Assembly (NCBI RefSeq): GCF_022024175.1
Contig: NZ_CP091794.1
Location: 186,001 to 250,000 of the forward strand
From: Prevotella communis
GTDB lineage: Bacteria; Bacteroidota; Bacteroidia; Bacteroidales; Bacteroidaceae
Reading direction: 5' to 3'
Length of the DNA: 64,000 bases
The notes beneath the pieces were generated by a model that searched no databases, was not told the DNA's origin, and saw only the letters and a list, made by a program, of their open reading frames with translations. Within the stretch, counting starts at the first letter, position 1, and every line of letters begins with the position of its first letter. Below, piece by piece: positions 52,959 through 60,901 of the stretch. A program made the position numbers and the translations under genes.

Positions 52959-54203
52959 TCATTCCGTAACCTGAAACTCATAGGGATATTGCTTATACTC
53001 TGGCGTATTTCCATGAGTCATTACATCTGCATGGTGTTCAGGGGCTCCCATTATAATAAGGAATAGATGCTTGAGGGGTTGGCCATTGGAAGTGAATGAT
53101 GTTGCATTGACATCGCTATAGATGCTTTCGCCATTGGTAGTAATGCCAACAAAACCATAGCGAAGTTGGTTGCCACGCAGATGCAGATGGAAGATTGGCG
53201 AATTGAGGTTTACGAGATTGTCGAGTTTTATGGCATTGAATCCATAGCCCTCTGGCAACAATTTTGGACGAAGCCAACCATTGGAACAGGTCTCTAACTC
53301 AGTGTTGAAAGTAGCTGCATACTGACGTGTCTCTTTGTAGGCGTGGGTGAAGTCGAAGTTCACAAGATGCTGGTATCCGCGGAATATCTCGTCGCAGAAG
53401 GCTGACTGCGATAAACCGTTCATACGCTTGTAGGTCATGACGGGATCCTCGCCTATGACGCCCTGACGAAATAGTTCGGCAATGAACTGACGGCCGTGAA
53501 GGTCGCTCCACCACTGAAGTACATAAGGTGAGTGATAGATATTGTCCATATGCAGAAAGGCTTTATGGGTGAGTGTCTTGAATGCCTCGAAATGGTAGTT
53601 CTCATCAGTGATCCAGTCAGGGTTAACCTGCCAGAGCATCCATTGTGATGCCATTTCGAAAAATCCTGTACCGCCCCAGCACTGGCCAATGCTGTCGGCC
53701 ATTATCTGTGCCTGGAAAGAGTGCCCCAACTCGTGGGCCATGCAGTTCATCTTTGTGTCCTGTATGCGATTGGGTGCCACCCAAAGAGCTCCGATGAAGT
53801 TGTCGTAGGTGCCACCATAGGCTGTGCCGTCGAGTGAGTAGTTCACCATGACCATCATCTTGTAATGGTCGGCCTTGCTTTGGTAGTTAGGGGTGACAAA
53901 TCCCAGTGTGTCGCGGAAAAAGTGATAGAATGTCTGAATGCGGTCACGCAGATTCAGTAGATTAAACGACATATCGTGGCCTTTCAACTGCGGTGGGTTG
54001 CTTACATCGTTGCCGAAGCCCCGTTCCCACATAAAAATAAGGTCATCGGTCTCGATGCTCCGATTCAGTGACCACTTCGACGTGTCGGCTTTAAGATTCA
54101 TACCCTGCAAGTCCTTTGGTATGTAGAGCTTCTTCTGTGCATATACCAGATTGCTCACCAATGATATGGTGATAAGACACAAGCATTTGATTGTAGTATT
54201 CAT
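52959..54203 (-). CDS. DUF6055-type metallopeptidase-like protein (short paralogue)
   Basis: A 414-residue exported protein (signal NLVYAQ) that matches the N-terminal part of the 28287-30464 protein: KLYIPKDLQGM, TDDLIFMWERGFGN, HYKMMVMVNYS, and the zinc motif HELGH at 157-161 with probable third ligand Glu183 in FFEMASQW. It lacks the DUF4859 domain and the C-terminal YDLQGR motif, so it is probably periplasmic or released rather than surface-sorted. A stand-alone gene with its own promoter. Confidence 0.8.
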   Translation of the reverse strand: MNTTIKCLCLITISLVSNLVYAQKKLYIPKDLQGMNLKADTSKWSLNRSIETDDLIFMWERGFGNDVSNPPQLKGHDMSFNLLNLRDRIQTFYHFFRDTLGFVTPNYQSKADHYKMMVMVNYSLDGTAYGGTYDNFIGALWVAPNRIQDTKMNCMAHELGHSFQAQIMADSIGQCWGGTGFFEMASQWMLWQVNPDWITDENYHFEAFKTLTHKAFLHMDNIYHSPYVLQWWSDLHGRQFIAELFRQGVIGEDPVMTYKRMNGLSQSAFCDEIFRGYQHLVNFDFTHAYKETRQYAATFNTELETCSNGWLRPKLLPEGYGFNAIKLDNLVNLNSPIFHLHLRGNQLRYGFVGITTNGESIYSDVNATSFTSNGQPLKHLFLIIMGAPEHHADVMTHGNTPEYKQYPYEFQVTE

Positions 54204-54295
54204 AGTTATAGTTTTTTTCTGAGTTGCAAAGGTATATGTTTCGCCTGATGAGCTCTAACACATTAGACCAAAATGATAGCAAAATCGTCTAATAG

Positions 54296-54323
54296 AAAAA
54301 GCGGATACGCAAATCTGCGCATC
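54296..54323. repeat. Partial copy of the korB terminator (left)
   Basis: 28 bases identical to 57836-57863, including the AAAAAGCGGATACGCA arm and loop; the second arm is cut after TGCGCATC and replaced by GAAGTGAACCC. Together the two copies flank the 3.5-kb accessory segment. Confidence 0.9.
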
Positions 54324-54416
54324 TGAAGTGAACCCTTTTAGTTGTGTTCAACTATTGGGATTTACTTTTGCTATTGATCTGATTGATGAGTCAAAGATAT
54401 GTTTTGATCATCTTTC

Positions 54417-55058
54417 TTAAAAGATTACTTTTCCTGCTGGATATTCATCTGACACGATGGAGACATGACCATCCAAGAAGGAAAGATAACCACATTTTAT
54501 AGGGTTTTCAGAATAAAGCTCTCTAGCGAGGAAAACCTTGCCATCTTCTATTTTCTCTATAAAATACTCTTGGTTGTAAATGAGTTTCACTTCATCACCA
54601 CTCAATACGAATACCGTTAGGATTGGTGTACCAGCGGCATACGCACCGCCCCTAAACACAACAGCCGTGTGGTCAGAGTCAATTCTAAAGGATTTGAACA
54701 TCTTTACTTTGGAATTCTCAACGCCAATATACGACCATCCTTCATCATCACTGAATGATGCAATTAGTGTATCACCTTTTTTAAACTCTATTTTTGAATA
54801 GATGTGATTTGTTTGTGGATCAAAATCCCACTCTTCTGTATCTACATACCAACTAACAGCATATTGATTATTTCCAAAATCCGGGATTGTTTGGGTGTTC
54901 GCAATCCTGTATGCGTGATTTCTTTCTCCATTAAAATAAAAGGGCATAATCAACGATGAGTCAGTTTCACAAATTACAGAGGAATTAACTCTACAAACTG
55001 CGGGTATTGAATTCATAAAACCCATGAGACACACCGCAAATAAAAAAAATTGTTTCAT
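54417..55058 (-). CDS. Secreted protein of unknown function
   Basis: A 213-residue exported protein (signal MKQFFLFAVCLMGFMNSIPA). The mature part is predicted mostly beta (YAVSWYVDTEEWDFDPQ, FRIDSDHTAVVFRGGAY, LTVFVLSGDEVKLIYNQEYF). No family recognised. A+T-rich like the next gene and unlike the core genes around it, so probably acquired. Its transcript would run towards the partial terminator copy. Confidence 0.7.
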   Translation of the reverse strand: MKQFFLFAVCLMGFMNSIPAVCRVNSSVICETDSSLIMPFYFNGERNHAYRIANTQTIPDFGNNQYAVSWYVDTEEWDFDPQTNHIYSKIEFKKGDTLIASFSDDEGWSYIGVENSKVKMFKSFRIDSDHTAVVFRGGAYAAGTPILTVFVLSGDEVKLIYNQEYFIEKIEDGKVFLARELYSENPIKCGYLSFLDGHVSIVSDEYPAGKVIF

Positions 55059-55107
55059 AACTTCTTATTTATAATAATATATTCCAAAATGACCGATTGT
55101 ACCGAAG

Positions 55108-55124
55108 ATGCCACAGGGACTGGT
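55108..55124. repeat. REP-like motif (reverse orientation)
   Basis: ATGCCACAGGGACTGGT, the reverse complement of ACCAGTCCCTGTGGCAT, one base from the family seen at 12.9-16.2 kb. It lies about 50 bases upstream of the 54417-55058 gene. Confidence 0.65.
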
Positions 55125-55144
55125 CTCTGTCATAACTCCAAAGT

Positions 55145-55190
55145 GAAGTGAACCCAGAAAGTTTTCTGTCCAAACTTTGGGGTTCACTTC
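55145..55190. repeat. GAAGTGAACCC inverted repeat
   Basis: GAAGTGAACCC (55145-55155) and GGGGTTCACTTC (55179-55190) form an 11-bp stem. A further half-copy, GAAGTGAACCC, sits at 54325-54335 beside the partial terminator. Confidence 0.75.
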
Positions 55191-55208
55191 ATAATCTGTC
55201 CCCATGAT

Positions 55209-55655
55209 CTATAATTGTCCTGGGGTCATATAGCCATCAGATGGGCGCTTAGTGTGACTAATCTTCCCATCTGCGTTAACATATACATACACAGTAATCA
55301 TATTTATATCCCCTTGCCATCCATGAAATTTAAATGATACCAAGTAATAATCTTTTTCCTTTTTCACTGAAAGACTTTTCTTTATAAACTCAAGATCCTC
55401 TGAAGTTGAACCTGAGCCTTGTGTCAAGGGATCATATAATCCAATATCGTATACATCTTCAAACCATGCCTTATAAAAACCTTTAGTACAATATAAAGAA
55501 ACCAATGAATTTAGCCGATTTTCATCTTCTAATTTTACGTCATATGTAAAATAATTGGTGTAGAACACTTTCAAACTATCCGCACAAGTTATTTTTTGAG
55601 CTGAAATGCTTAAAAATTGTGAGACAAACACTACTAATAAAATAACTTTTTTCAT
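55209..55655 (-). CDS. Small secreted protein, DUF3828-like
   Basis: A 148-residue exported protein (signal VSQFLSISAQ). The mature part (FYTNYFTYD, YCTKGFYKAWFEDVYDIG, DPLTQGSG, YYLVSFKFHGWQGD) resembles the DUF3828 type of small helical/beta proteins with a DPxxxxQ motif. Function unknown. A TAACTTTG -7 element lies about 40 bases upstream of the start. Confidence 0.65.
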   Translation of the reverse strand: MKKVILLVVFVSQFLSISAQKITCADSLKVFYTNYFTYDVKLEDENRLNSLVSLYCTKGFYKAWFEDVYDIGLYDPLTQGSGSTSEDLEFIKKSLSVKKEKDYYLVSFKFHGWQGDINMITVYVYVNADGKISHTKRPSDGYMTPGQL

Positions 55656-55907
55656 AATTAGCGATATATTTTATAACTTGTATTATTAAGTCGGTGGGGC
55701 AAAGTTATTCTTTTCTTTTTTCAAACAAAAAAATCTCCGTGTCATTTTCTTTCCTTTTTGTTTCATGGAGATAACACCTATCATATAAACCATTTTTTTT
55801 TCAGTGCGTGACACTGTTTTTACATCAAAATACATCAAATGTGATTATAGGTGTAGCTATAATACCCCCAAAAACCTCACTCGAGTGAAATCATCGATTG
55901 AGCTAGC
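55656..55907. other. A/T-rich spacer left of the IS110 element
   Basis: Contains the promoter of the 55209 gene and a hairpin-forming ATCTCC...GGAGAT pair (about 55732-55776). No gene seen. It ends in TTGAGCTAGC, the predicted left half of the IS target site. Confidence 0.5.
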
Positions 55908-55909
55908 CT

Positions 55910-55917
55910 TACCTTTG
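55910..55917 (+). promoter_or_regulatory. Left-end -7 element of the IS (junction promoter half)
   Basis: TACCTTTG begins directly after the predicted CT core. In a circular intermediate it would be joined to the right end, which supplies ATTG 21 bases upstream, close to a -33 TTTG box. Confidence 0.45.
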
Positions 55918-55964
55918 CAGAAAAATTATCATCGAAGGATGAATGATGAACAAAAGTTAATTCG

Positions 55965-55972
55965 TACCTTTG
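55965..55972 (+). promoter_or_regulatory. -7 element before the bridge RNA
   Basis: TACCTTTG ends eight bases before the 5' arm of the folded RNA, giving a start near 55978. A good -33 box is not visible, so strength in the integrated state may be low. Confidence 0.5.
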
Positions 55973-55980
55973 TTGTAGGA

Positions 55981-56144
55981 AGGACGGATTAACCTCCAGT
56001 GGGTAATCTAGTGAGCTAGCCAGACCATGAGTCTAATTTGAGTTATAGTCCCTCTGGGTTCTATCTGCGAAGGCTTAATAGGAAGATAGGCTCGGAGCCT
56101 GAGTAAGGTGATAGCCCTAGGCAGAAGATGGTTAATCACGTCCT
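55981..56144 (+). ncRNA. Candidate IS110 bridge RNA
   Basis: A 164-base sequence closed by a terminal stem: AGGACG-GATTAACC (55981-55994) pairs with GGTTAATC-A-CGTCCT (56130-56144), with one bulge. Inside, CCAGTGGG (55996-56003) and CCCTCTGG (56050-56057) close a first loop. GGG..CTATC (56056-56065) and GATAGCCC (56110-56117) close a second loop holding a small hairpin. Loop 1 carries TGAGCTAGCC (56012-56021), identical to the left flank, and TTTGAG (56037-56042), complementary to the right flank. Loop 2 carries TTAATA (56075-56080), identical to the right end, and GTAAG (56103-56107), complementary to the left end. This order and logic are those of IS110 bridge RNAs (IS621). Confidence 0.75.
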
Positions 56145-56170
56145 GAGAATAATAATTCAGACACAAAGGT

Positions 56171-57226
56171 ATGAAAAAAATCTTTATTGGCATCGATGTT
56201 TCGAAAAAAACTATAGATGCAAGCGTGATTATCCCGTCAATGACTGGTGACAAGCCCTCACTCCAAGTCTATGGCAAGTTCGACAACAGACCTTCAGGCT
56301 TCCGTAAAATGGTCGCTATGGTGCGTAAGGCAGCTGCAGGCATAGATACGTCCGAATGGACATTCTGCTGTGAGACAACAGGCGGATACGACATCGCATT
56401 GTGTGACTACATTACATCCAAACAGATGATTATCTGGCGTGAACATGCGGCGGAGATTGCAAAGATTCGCAGAGACCACGGCAAGGACGACCGCAGGGAC
56501 TCGCTGCTCATTGCAGAGTATGCATGGCGCAACCAGGACAAAACACGCCCTTATACGCCAAAAAACGTTGAGATTCTGAATCTGCGACACCTGCTTCTCT
56601 ATCGCAGGCAGCTGGTGGAGATGCGCAAGCAACTGGTCGTTAGATCAAACGAATTGAAACAGATTGCCGAGAACTGCGAACAACTCAAATTCATGTACAA
56701 GGACAGCCAGAAACTCATAAAAGAGATAACAGAGCGAATAGAGAACTGTGAGGTAAAAATGCGTGAACTGATGTCAACAAGTCCCACGATTGCTGCCAAT
56801 TTCAGTCATATCATATCCATCACAGGCATAGGACTGGTCAGCACAGCGGCCATCCTCATCTATACGAATAACTTCATTGGCATAACATCATATAAGAAGT
56901 TTGCAAGTTACTGCGGTATAGCGCCATTCTACGAGGACTCCGGAACGACCGTGCACAAACGCGACTATATAGGACACAAGTCCAACAGTATAGTACGAAC
57001 ATATCTCACACAGGCTGCACAGGTCGCATCACGCTTCAACGTGGACATGGTTGAATACAAACAGCGCATGGCATTAGCTGGAAAACCTCAACAGGTGATT
57101 ATCATCAATATTGCCAACAAACTGCTCAGAATCGTATTCTCTGTCATCAAGAACGACTGCGACTATGAGCCAAGACATGAGTACATGCGACAACAACGCA
57201 TTGCACAAGAAAAAACTGTTGCATGA
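56171..57226 (+). CDS. IS110-family transposase (DEDD recombinase)
   Basis: A 351-residue RNA-guided recombinase. The RuvC-like DEDD site is visible as Asp9 (GIDVSK), Glu68 (CCETTGG), and Asp107/Asp110 (KDDRRD). The C-terminal Tnp domain has ITGIGLVSTAAI and the catalytic Ser257 in YEDSGTTVH. The length and a coiled-coil middle (about 140-200) are normal for the family, and the frame is intact, so it may be active. The non-coding region lies upstream of the gene, as in the IS110 rather than the IS1111 subgroup. Confidence 0.95.
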   Translation: MKKIFIGIDVSKKTIDASVIIPSMTGDKPSLQVYGKFDNRPSGFRKMVAMVRKAAAGIDTSEWTFCCETTGGYDIALCDYITSKQMIIWREHAAEIAKIRRDHGKDDRRDSLLIAEYAWRNQDKTRPYTPKNVEILNLRHLLLYRRQLVEMRKQLVVRSNELKQIAENCEQLKFMYKDSQKLIKEITERIENCEVKMRELMSTSPTIAANFSHIISITGIGLVSTAAILIYTNNFIGITSYKKFASYCGIAPFYEDSGTTVHKRDYIGHKSNSIVRTYLTQAAQVASRFNVDMVEYKQRMALAGKPQQVIIINIANKLLRIVFSVIKNDCDYEPRHEYMRQQRIAQEKTVA

Positions 57227-57352
57227 AACATATGAATTGAGAAAGGGCGTAGCCCCCTTAAACATCAAAAACATCGTCACAGGCGATAAACATATAAGAA
57301 ATAATTGAAATTTAAATATTTTAATACTCAAAATTCGTGATTTACCATAGGA

Positions 57353-57396
57353 AGCTGAATTCATGAAATCACCCGGCTCAATTCATGAATTCAGCT
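57353..57396. repeat. Perfect 15-bp inverted repeat
   Basis: AGCTGAATTCATGAA (57353-57367) and its exact complement (57382-57396), 14-base loop, no T-tract. It begins 25 bases beyond the predicted right end of the IS; IS110 elements often insert beside palindromes. Confidence 0.85.
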
Positions 57397-57453
57397 ATAT
57401 AGTAAGATTACCTGCTTTTTGTGCTGTTTTTCTACCTTGCATCAATATACAGT

Positions 57454-57490
57454 TCGCCCTTCAGACATTCGCAGATGTGCTGAAGGGCGA
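57454..57490. repeat. Perfect 11-bp inverted repeat
   Basis: TCGCCCTTCAG (57454-57464) and CTGAAGGGCGA (57480-57490), 15-base loop, no T-tract on either side. Higher G+C than its surroundings. Role unknown. Confidence 0.75.
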
Positions 57491-57835
57491 CGGGGAACCA
57501 GTGGAATATGTTCAGAGGTTGAGGAGATAATAACTGATGTAACAAACTAAGGATACGGCAAGTGGTTTTAATGGTGCCAATGTTTTGGTAAAATCAAAAA
57601 TACAGAATGAGAATTATCAAATAAACAGATTAAAACGCCTCAAAAACACCGAATGAAATACCTCAAAAAACAAGATTTCCTTGCGTAATCCAAATATTTA
57701 CATTAAGGTGGTCAGATGGCATACACCCGTCCTGATGGGGTAAAGATTATACCATTAGGTTGCCTTAAAGATTAGTCCTCTTAAAAGGTGAAGGACAAAT
57801 TAAATAGGTTAAGTACTATAATACCCTTAAAGAAA

Positions 57836-57871
57836 AAAAAGCGGATACGCAAATCTGCGCATCCGCTTTTT
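57836..57871 (-). terminator. Terminator of the korAB operon (right copy of the repeat)
   Basis: AAAAAGCGGATACGCA (57836-57851) pairs with TGCGCATCCGCTTTTT (57856-57871), one mismatch, four-base loop, 19 bases after the korB stop. Its first 28 bases are repeated at 54296-54323. Confidence 0.85.
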
Positions 57872-57889
57872 CATTTATGGAGTTAATTC

Positions 57890-58894
57890 TTACTTTACCT
57901 CCCAGATGTCGTTGGTCTCGAGCAGCTCCTCGAAGTTGTGATACTTCTTCTGGGCGCTGACCTCTGCGAGCTGTGCGTGAACGGCATCGTTGTAGGTAGG
58001 AGCATCCACGTCGCGAATCACACCGAGGGCGATGGGGAATCCATCCTCAGGCGTCATCATGGCGAGCTTCAGCTGTAGGGTGTTGTCCTCGCAGTGAGCA
58101 TCGTGAACCAATACGTCGTCGATGGTGTAGCCATCCTTACCGATCTCTACCACCTTCAATCCGAAGCCCTGCTGTACCAGTCCGAACTCATTGTTCTCAC
58201 CGAACACGAGTTTCTCGCCGTGACGTACGTAGATGGCGTTCTTCTTACGACCTTCGTTGTTGTAAACCACATCGTGGCAGTGGTCGTTGAAGATGACACA
58301 GTTCTGCAGTACCTCAGTAACGCTGGCACCCTTGTGCTCGTAGGCAGCCTTCAGCACCTCCACAGTACCCTTGGCATCAGTAGCCACACAACGGGCGAAG
58401 AAGTGTCCGCGGGCGCCGAAACAGAGCTCTGCTGGGCGGAAGGGATCCTCAACGGTGCCGTAAGGGCTTGACTTAGACACGAAGCCACGGGGTGAGGTAG
58501 GTGAGTACTGACCCTTGGTCAGACCGTAGATACGGTTGTTCAAGAGGATCATGTTGAGGTCGATGTTTCGACGATTGGCGTGGATGAAGTGGTTACCACC
58601 GATAGCCAGTCCGTCACCATCACCACTAACCTGCCAGACGGTGAGGTTGGGGTTAGCCACCTTGGCACCAGTAGCGATGGCAGCGGCACGACCGTGGATA
58701 GTGTTCATGCCATAGGTAGCCATGTAGTGGGGCAGACGGCTTGAACAGCCGATACCAGAGATAACTGCTACGTTCTCGGGAGCTACGCCAATCTCGGCCA
58801 TAGCCTTATGGAGTGAAGCCAGGAAGAAGTGGTCGCCACAACCAGGGCACCAACGGGGCTGGCCTTTCTTAAAATCTTGTGCTGTATAACTCAT
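57890..58894 (-). CDS. korB: 2-oxoacid:ferredoxin oxidoreductase, beta subunit
   Basis: Thiamine-diphosphate-binding beta subunit (334 aa) of a 2-oxoglutarate-type ferredoxin oxidoreductase, which oxidatively decarboxylates a 2-oxoacid to acyl-CoA and reduces ferredoxin in the anaerobic cytoplasm. Motifs: WCPGCGDHFFLASL at the start, GIGCSSRLPHYM, HGRAAAIATGAK, and the ThDP/Mg motif GDGDGLAIGGNHF...NNRIYGLTKGQ. Six bases separate it from korA. 2-Oxoglutarate as substrate is the usual assignment for the KorAB form. Confidence 0.92.
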   Translation of the reverse strand: MSYTAQDFKKGQPRWCPGCGDHFFLASLHKAMAEIGVAPENVAVISGIGCSSRLPHYMATYGMNTIHGRAAAIATGAKVANPNLTVWQVSGDGDGLAIGGNHFIHANRRNIDLNMILLNNRIYGLTKGQYSPTSPRGFVSKSSPYGTVEDPFRPAELCFGARGHFFARCVATDAKGTVEVLKAAYEHKGASVTEVLQNCVIFNDHCHDVVYNNEGRKKNAIYVRHGEKLVFGENNEFGLVQQGFGLKVVEIGKDGYTIDDVLVHDAHCEDNTLQLKLAMMTPEDGFPIALGVIRDVDAPTYNDAVHAQLAEVSAQKKYHNFEELLETNDIWEVK

Positions 58895-58900
58895 AACGGT

Positions 58901-60748
58901 TTACTTCTTTAAAATGTCCTCGAATGCGTTAACTAACTCTTCTACAACGAAGGGCTGACCCTTGACCTGATTGAACTGAGCAGGTACGAAGTTGTCGACC
59001 TTCATGCGCAGATAACCTGCCAACTGACCCATGTTCTGCTCGGCTACAACCACCTTCTTGTACTTCTTCAGTACCTCGGTGGTGTTCTTGGGCAGCGGGT
59101 TCAGGTACTTGAACTGTGCCTGAGCTACCTTGTATCCCTTAGCCTTCAGCTCGTCCATGGCAGAGTGCAGATGGCCGTAGGTAGAACCGAAGCCTACAAT
59201 CAGCAGGTCGGCATCATTCACATCGCCATCTACCTCAAGGTCGGGCACCTGGATATTGTCAATCTTCTGCTGACGCAGACGAGTCATCAAGTCGTGGTTC
59301 TCAGGGTTGGTAGAGATAGCACCTGTCTCTGAGTCCTTCTCCAGTCCACCGAGGATGTGTGCGAAGCCCTCACGACCAGGAACAGCCCAGTAGCGGGTAC
59401 CGTTCTCAGCACGCATGTATGGTGTCCACTTACCCTTCAGTTCCTCAGGAACATAAGGAGGATTGATAGCGTCGAGCTGAGCCATCTGGGGCAGTTTGAA
59501 AGCGCCAGAACCGTTAGCGATATAAGCATCGGTGAGCAGTACCACAGGCGTCATATGCTCAAGTGCAATCTTACAAGCCTGGTAGGCAGCATCGAAGCAA
59601 TCGGCAGGACTGGTAGCAGCCATCACAGGCATGGGGCTCTCACCGTTACGGCCAAACAATGCCTGCAGCAGGTCGGTCTGCTCAGACTTCGTAGGCAGAC
59701 CAGTAGCAGGACCGCCACGCTGTACGTCGAGTACCACCAGAGGCAACTCCATGATGACAGCCAGGTTCATGGCCTCGCTCTTTAGGCAGATACCAGGACC
59801 AGATGTAGAGGTGACACCCAGAGCACCGGCGAATGAAGCGCCGAGAGCCGAAGCACAACCAGAAATCTCGTCCTCGCACTGTACGGTGATAACGCCGCAA
59901 GACTTGTGCTTAGAGAGCTCGTGGAGCACGTCGGTAGCAGGGGTGATAGGATAAGAACCCAGGTAGAGGCGCAGACCAGCCTTCTCGGCAGCTGCGATGA
60001 AACCGTAGGCAGTAGCCTTGTTACCGGTGATATCCATATAGCGTCCAGGAGTCTTCTCCTTGGTTTCTACGCGATAAACATTGATGGCGTTAGAATGGGT
60101 GTTGTGTCCGTAGTCCCAACCAGCCTGAATCACCTTGATGTTGGCCTCGGCAATAGCGGGCTTCTTGGCGAATTTCTCCTTCAGGAAGTTGCCTACAAGG
60201 TTCAGGTCGCGGTCGAACAGCCAGCATACGAGACCCAGCGCAAACATGTTACGGCATTTCAGCATGGCCTTGTTGTCCATGCCAGAGTCTGCCAGACAGT
60301 CTTTCACCATCGTGGTCAGCGGGCACTGGATGACGCGATCGGGGTCGATACCCATCTCGCCCAGATAGTCCTCAGTCTGGAACTGAGCTTTCTCCAGGTC
60401 CTTAGGACCGAAGGAGTCGGTGTCGATGATGATGGTGGCACCTGGTTTGGCATAGCGATACTGTGTTTTCAGGGCAGCAGCGTTCATTGCTACCAGCACG
60501 TCGCACTTGTCGCCAGGGGTGTAAACCTTACCTGCACCGATGTGTACCTGGAATCCAGACACACCTGTCAGTGAACCTTGCGGGGCGCGGATGTCTGCGG
60601 GGTAGTCTGGGAATGTTGAGATACCGTTACCTACGGTAGCTGAGACCGTAGAGAAAATGTTGCCGGCAAGCTGCATGCCATCGCCGGAGTCACCTGAAAA
60701 ACGAACGACCACTTGGTCGAGCTCTTTCACTTCCAATTGTTCAGCCAT
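58901..60748 (-). CDS. korA: 2-oxoacid:ferredoxin oxidoreductase, fused gamma-alpha subunit
   Basis: A 615-residue subunit with the gamma domain first (about 10-190; VVRFSGDSGDGMQLAGNIFS) and the alpha pyrimidine-binding domain after it (YPITPATDVLHELSKH, CEDEISGCASALGAS, TSTSGPGICLKSEAMN), then a C-terminal domain that closes with VEELVNAFEDI. The start is set at 60748 (MAEQLEVKEL); 37 more upstream residues are not family-like. A TAATTTTG -7 element near 60797-60805 gives a leader of about 50 bases. No ferredoxin-like delta subunit is adjacent. Confidence 0.93.
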   Translation of the reverse strand: MAEQLEVKELDQVVVRFSGDSGDGMQLAGNIFSTVSATVGNGISTFPDYPADIRAPQGSLTGVSGFQVHIGAGKVYTPGDKCDVLVAMNAAALKTQYRYAKPGATIIIDTDSFGPKDLEKAQFQTEDYLGEMGIDPDRVIQCPLTTMVKDCLADSGMDNKAMLKCRNMFALGLVCWLFDRDLNLVGNFLKEKFAKKPAIAEANIKVIQAGWDYGHNTHSNAINVYRVETKEKTPGRYMDITGNKATAYGFIAAAEKAGLRLYLGSYPITPATDVLHELSKHKSCGVITVQCEDEISGCASALGASFAGALGVTSTSGPGICLKSEAMNLAVIMELPLVVLDVQRGGPATGLPTKSEQTDLLQALFGRNGESPMPVMAATSPADCFDAAYQACKIALEHMTPVVLLTDAYIANGSGAFKLPQMAQLDAINPPYVPEELKGKWTPYMRAENGTRYWAVPGREGFAHILGGLEKDSETGAISTNPENHDLMTRLRQQKIDNIQVPDLEVDGDVNDADLLIVGFGSTYGHLHSAMDELKAKGYKVAQAQFKYLNPLPKNTTEVLKKYKKVVVAEQNMGQLAGYLRMKVDNFVPAQFNQVKGQPFVVEELVNAFEDILKK

Positions 60749-60838
60749 AATATATATTGGTTTAATAACGTATTGTACTACTAAAAAATCGACCGCAAAA
60801 TTATTCATTTTTAACGGGAATACCAAAGAAAATACGTA

Positions 60839-60882
60839 AAAAATGCATATTTGTAGCAAAAAAGCCGCAAATATGCATTTTT
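60839..60882 (-). terminator. Terminator of the nucleoside kinase gene
   Basis: AAAAATGCATATTTG (60839-60853) and its exact complement (60868-60882) form a 15-bp stem 20 bases after the stop at 60902; the minus-strand exit arm ends in a T run. Confidence 0.8.
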
Positions 60883-60901
60883 ATTGCGATAAATATGCAA
60901 T

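Larger units (their letters stand above)
55908..57328 (+). mobile_element. IS110-family insertion sequence with CT core
   Basis: One transposase gene preceded by about 260 bp of structured non-coding DNA and followed by about 100 bp. Ends are placed at the CT dinucleotides 55908-55909 and 57327-57328 because the four guide-like segments of the candidate bridge RNA match the sequence on either side of these CTs. No terminal inverted repeats, as usual for IS110. Length about 1.42 kb. Transposase identity is firm; the exact ends are a prediction. Confidence 0.75.
57329..57835. other. Non-coding region right of the IS with two perfect hairpins
   Basis: No gene seen. Contains two inverted repeats (57353-57396 and 57454-57490) and otherwise A/T-rich, possibly decayed sequence running up to the korB terminator. 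Confidence 0.55.

Noticed and set aside
57454..57490. Integron attC site
   Set aside because: Simple hairpin without the conserved R box core sequences, and no integrase or cassette genes.
54296..57863. att sites of an integrative element
   Set aside because: Direct repeats exist, but no integrase or excision gene lies between them, so attL/attR cannot be claimed.
60749..60859. N-terminal extension of the korA product
   Set aside because: The extra residues lie across the promoter -7 element and are not conserved in the family.
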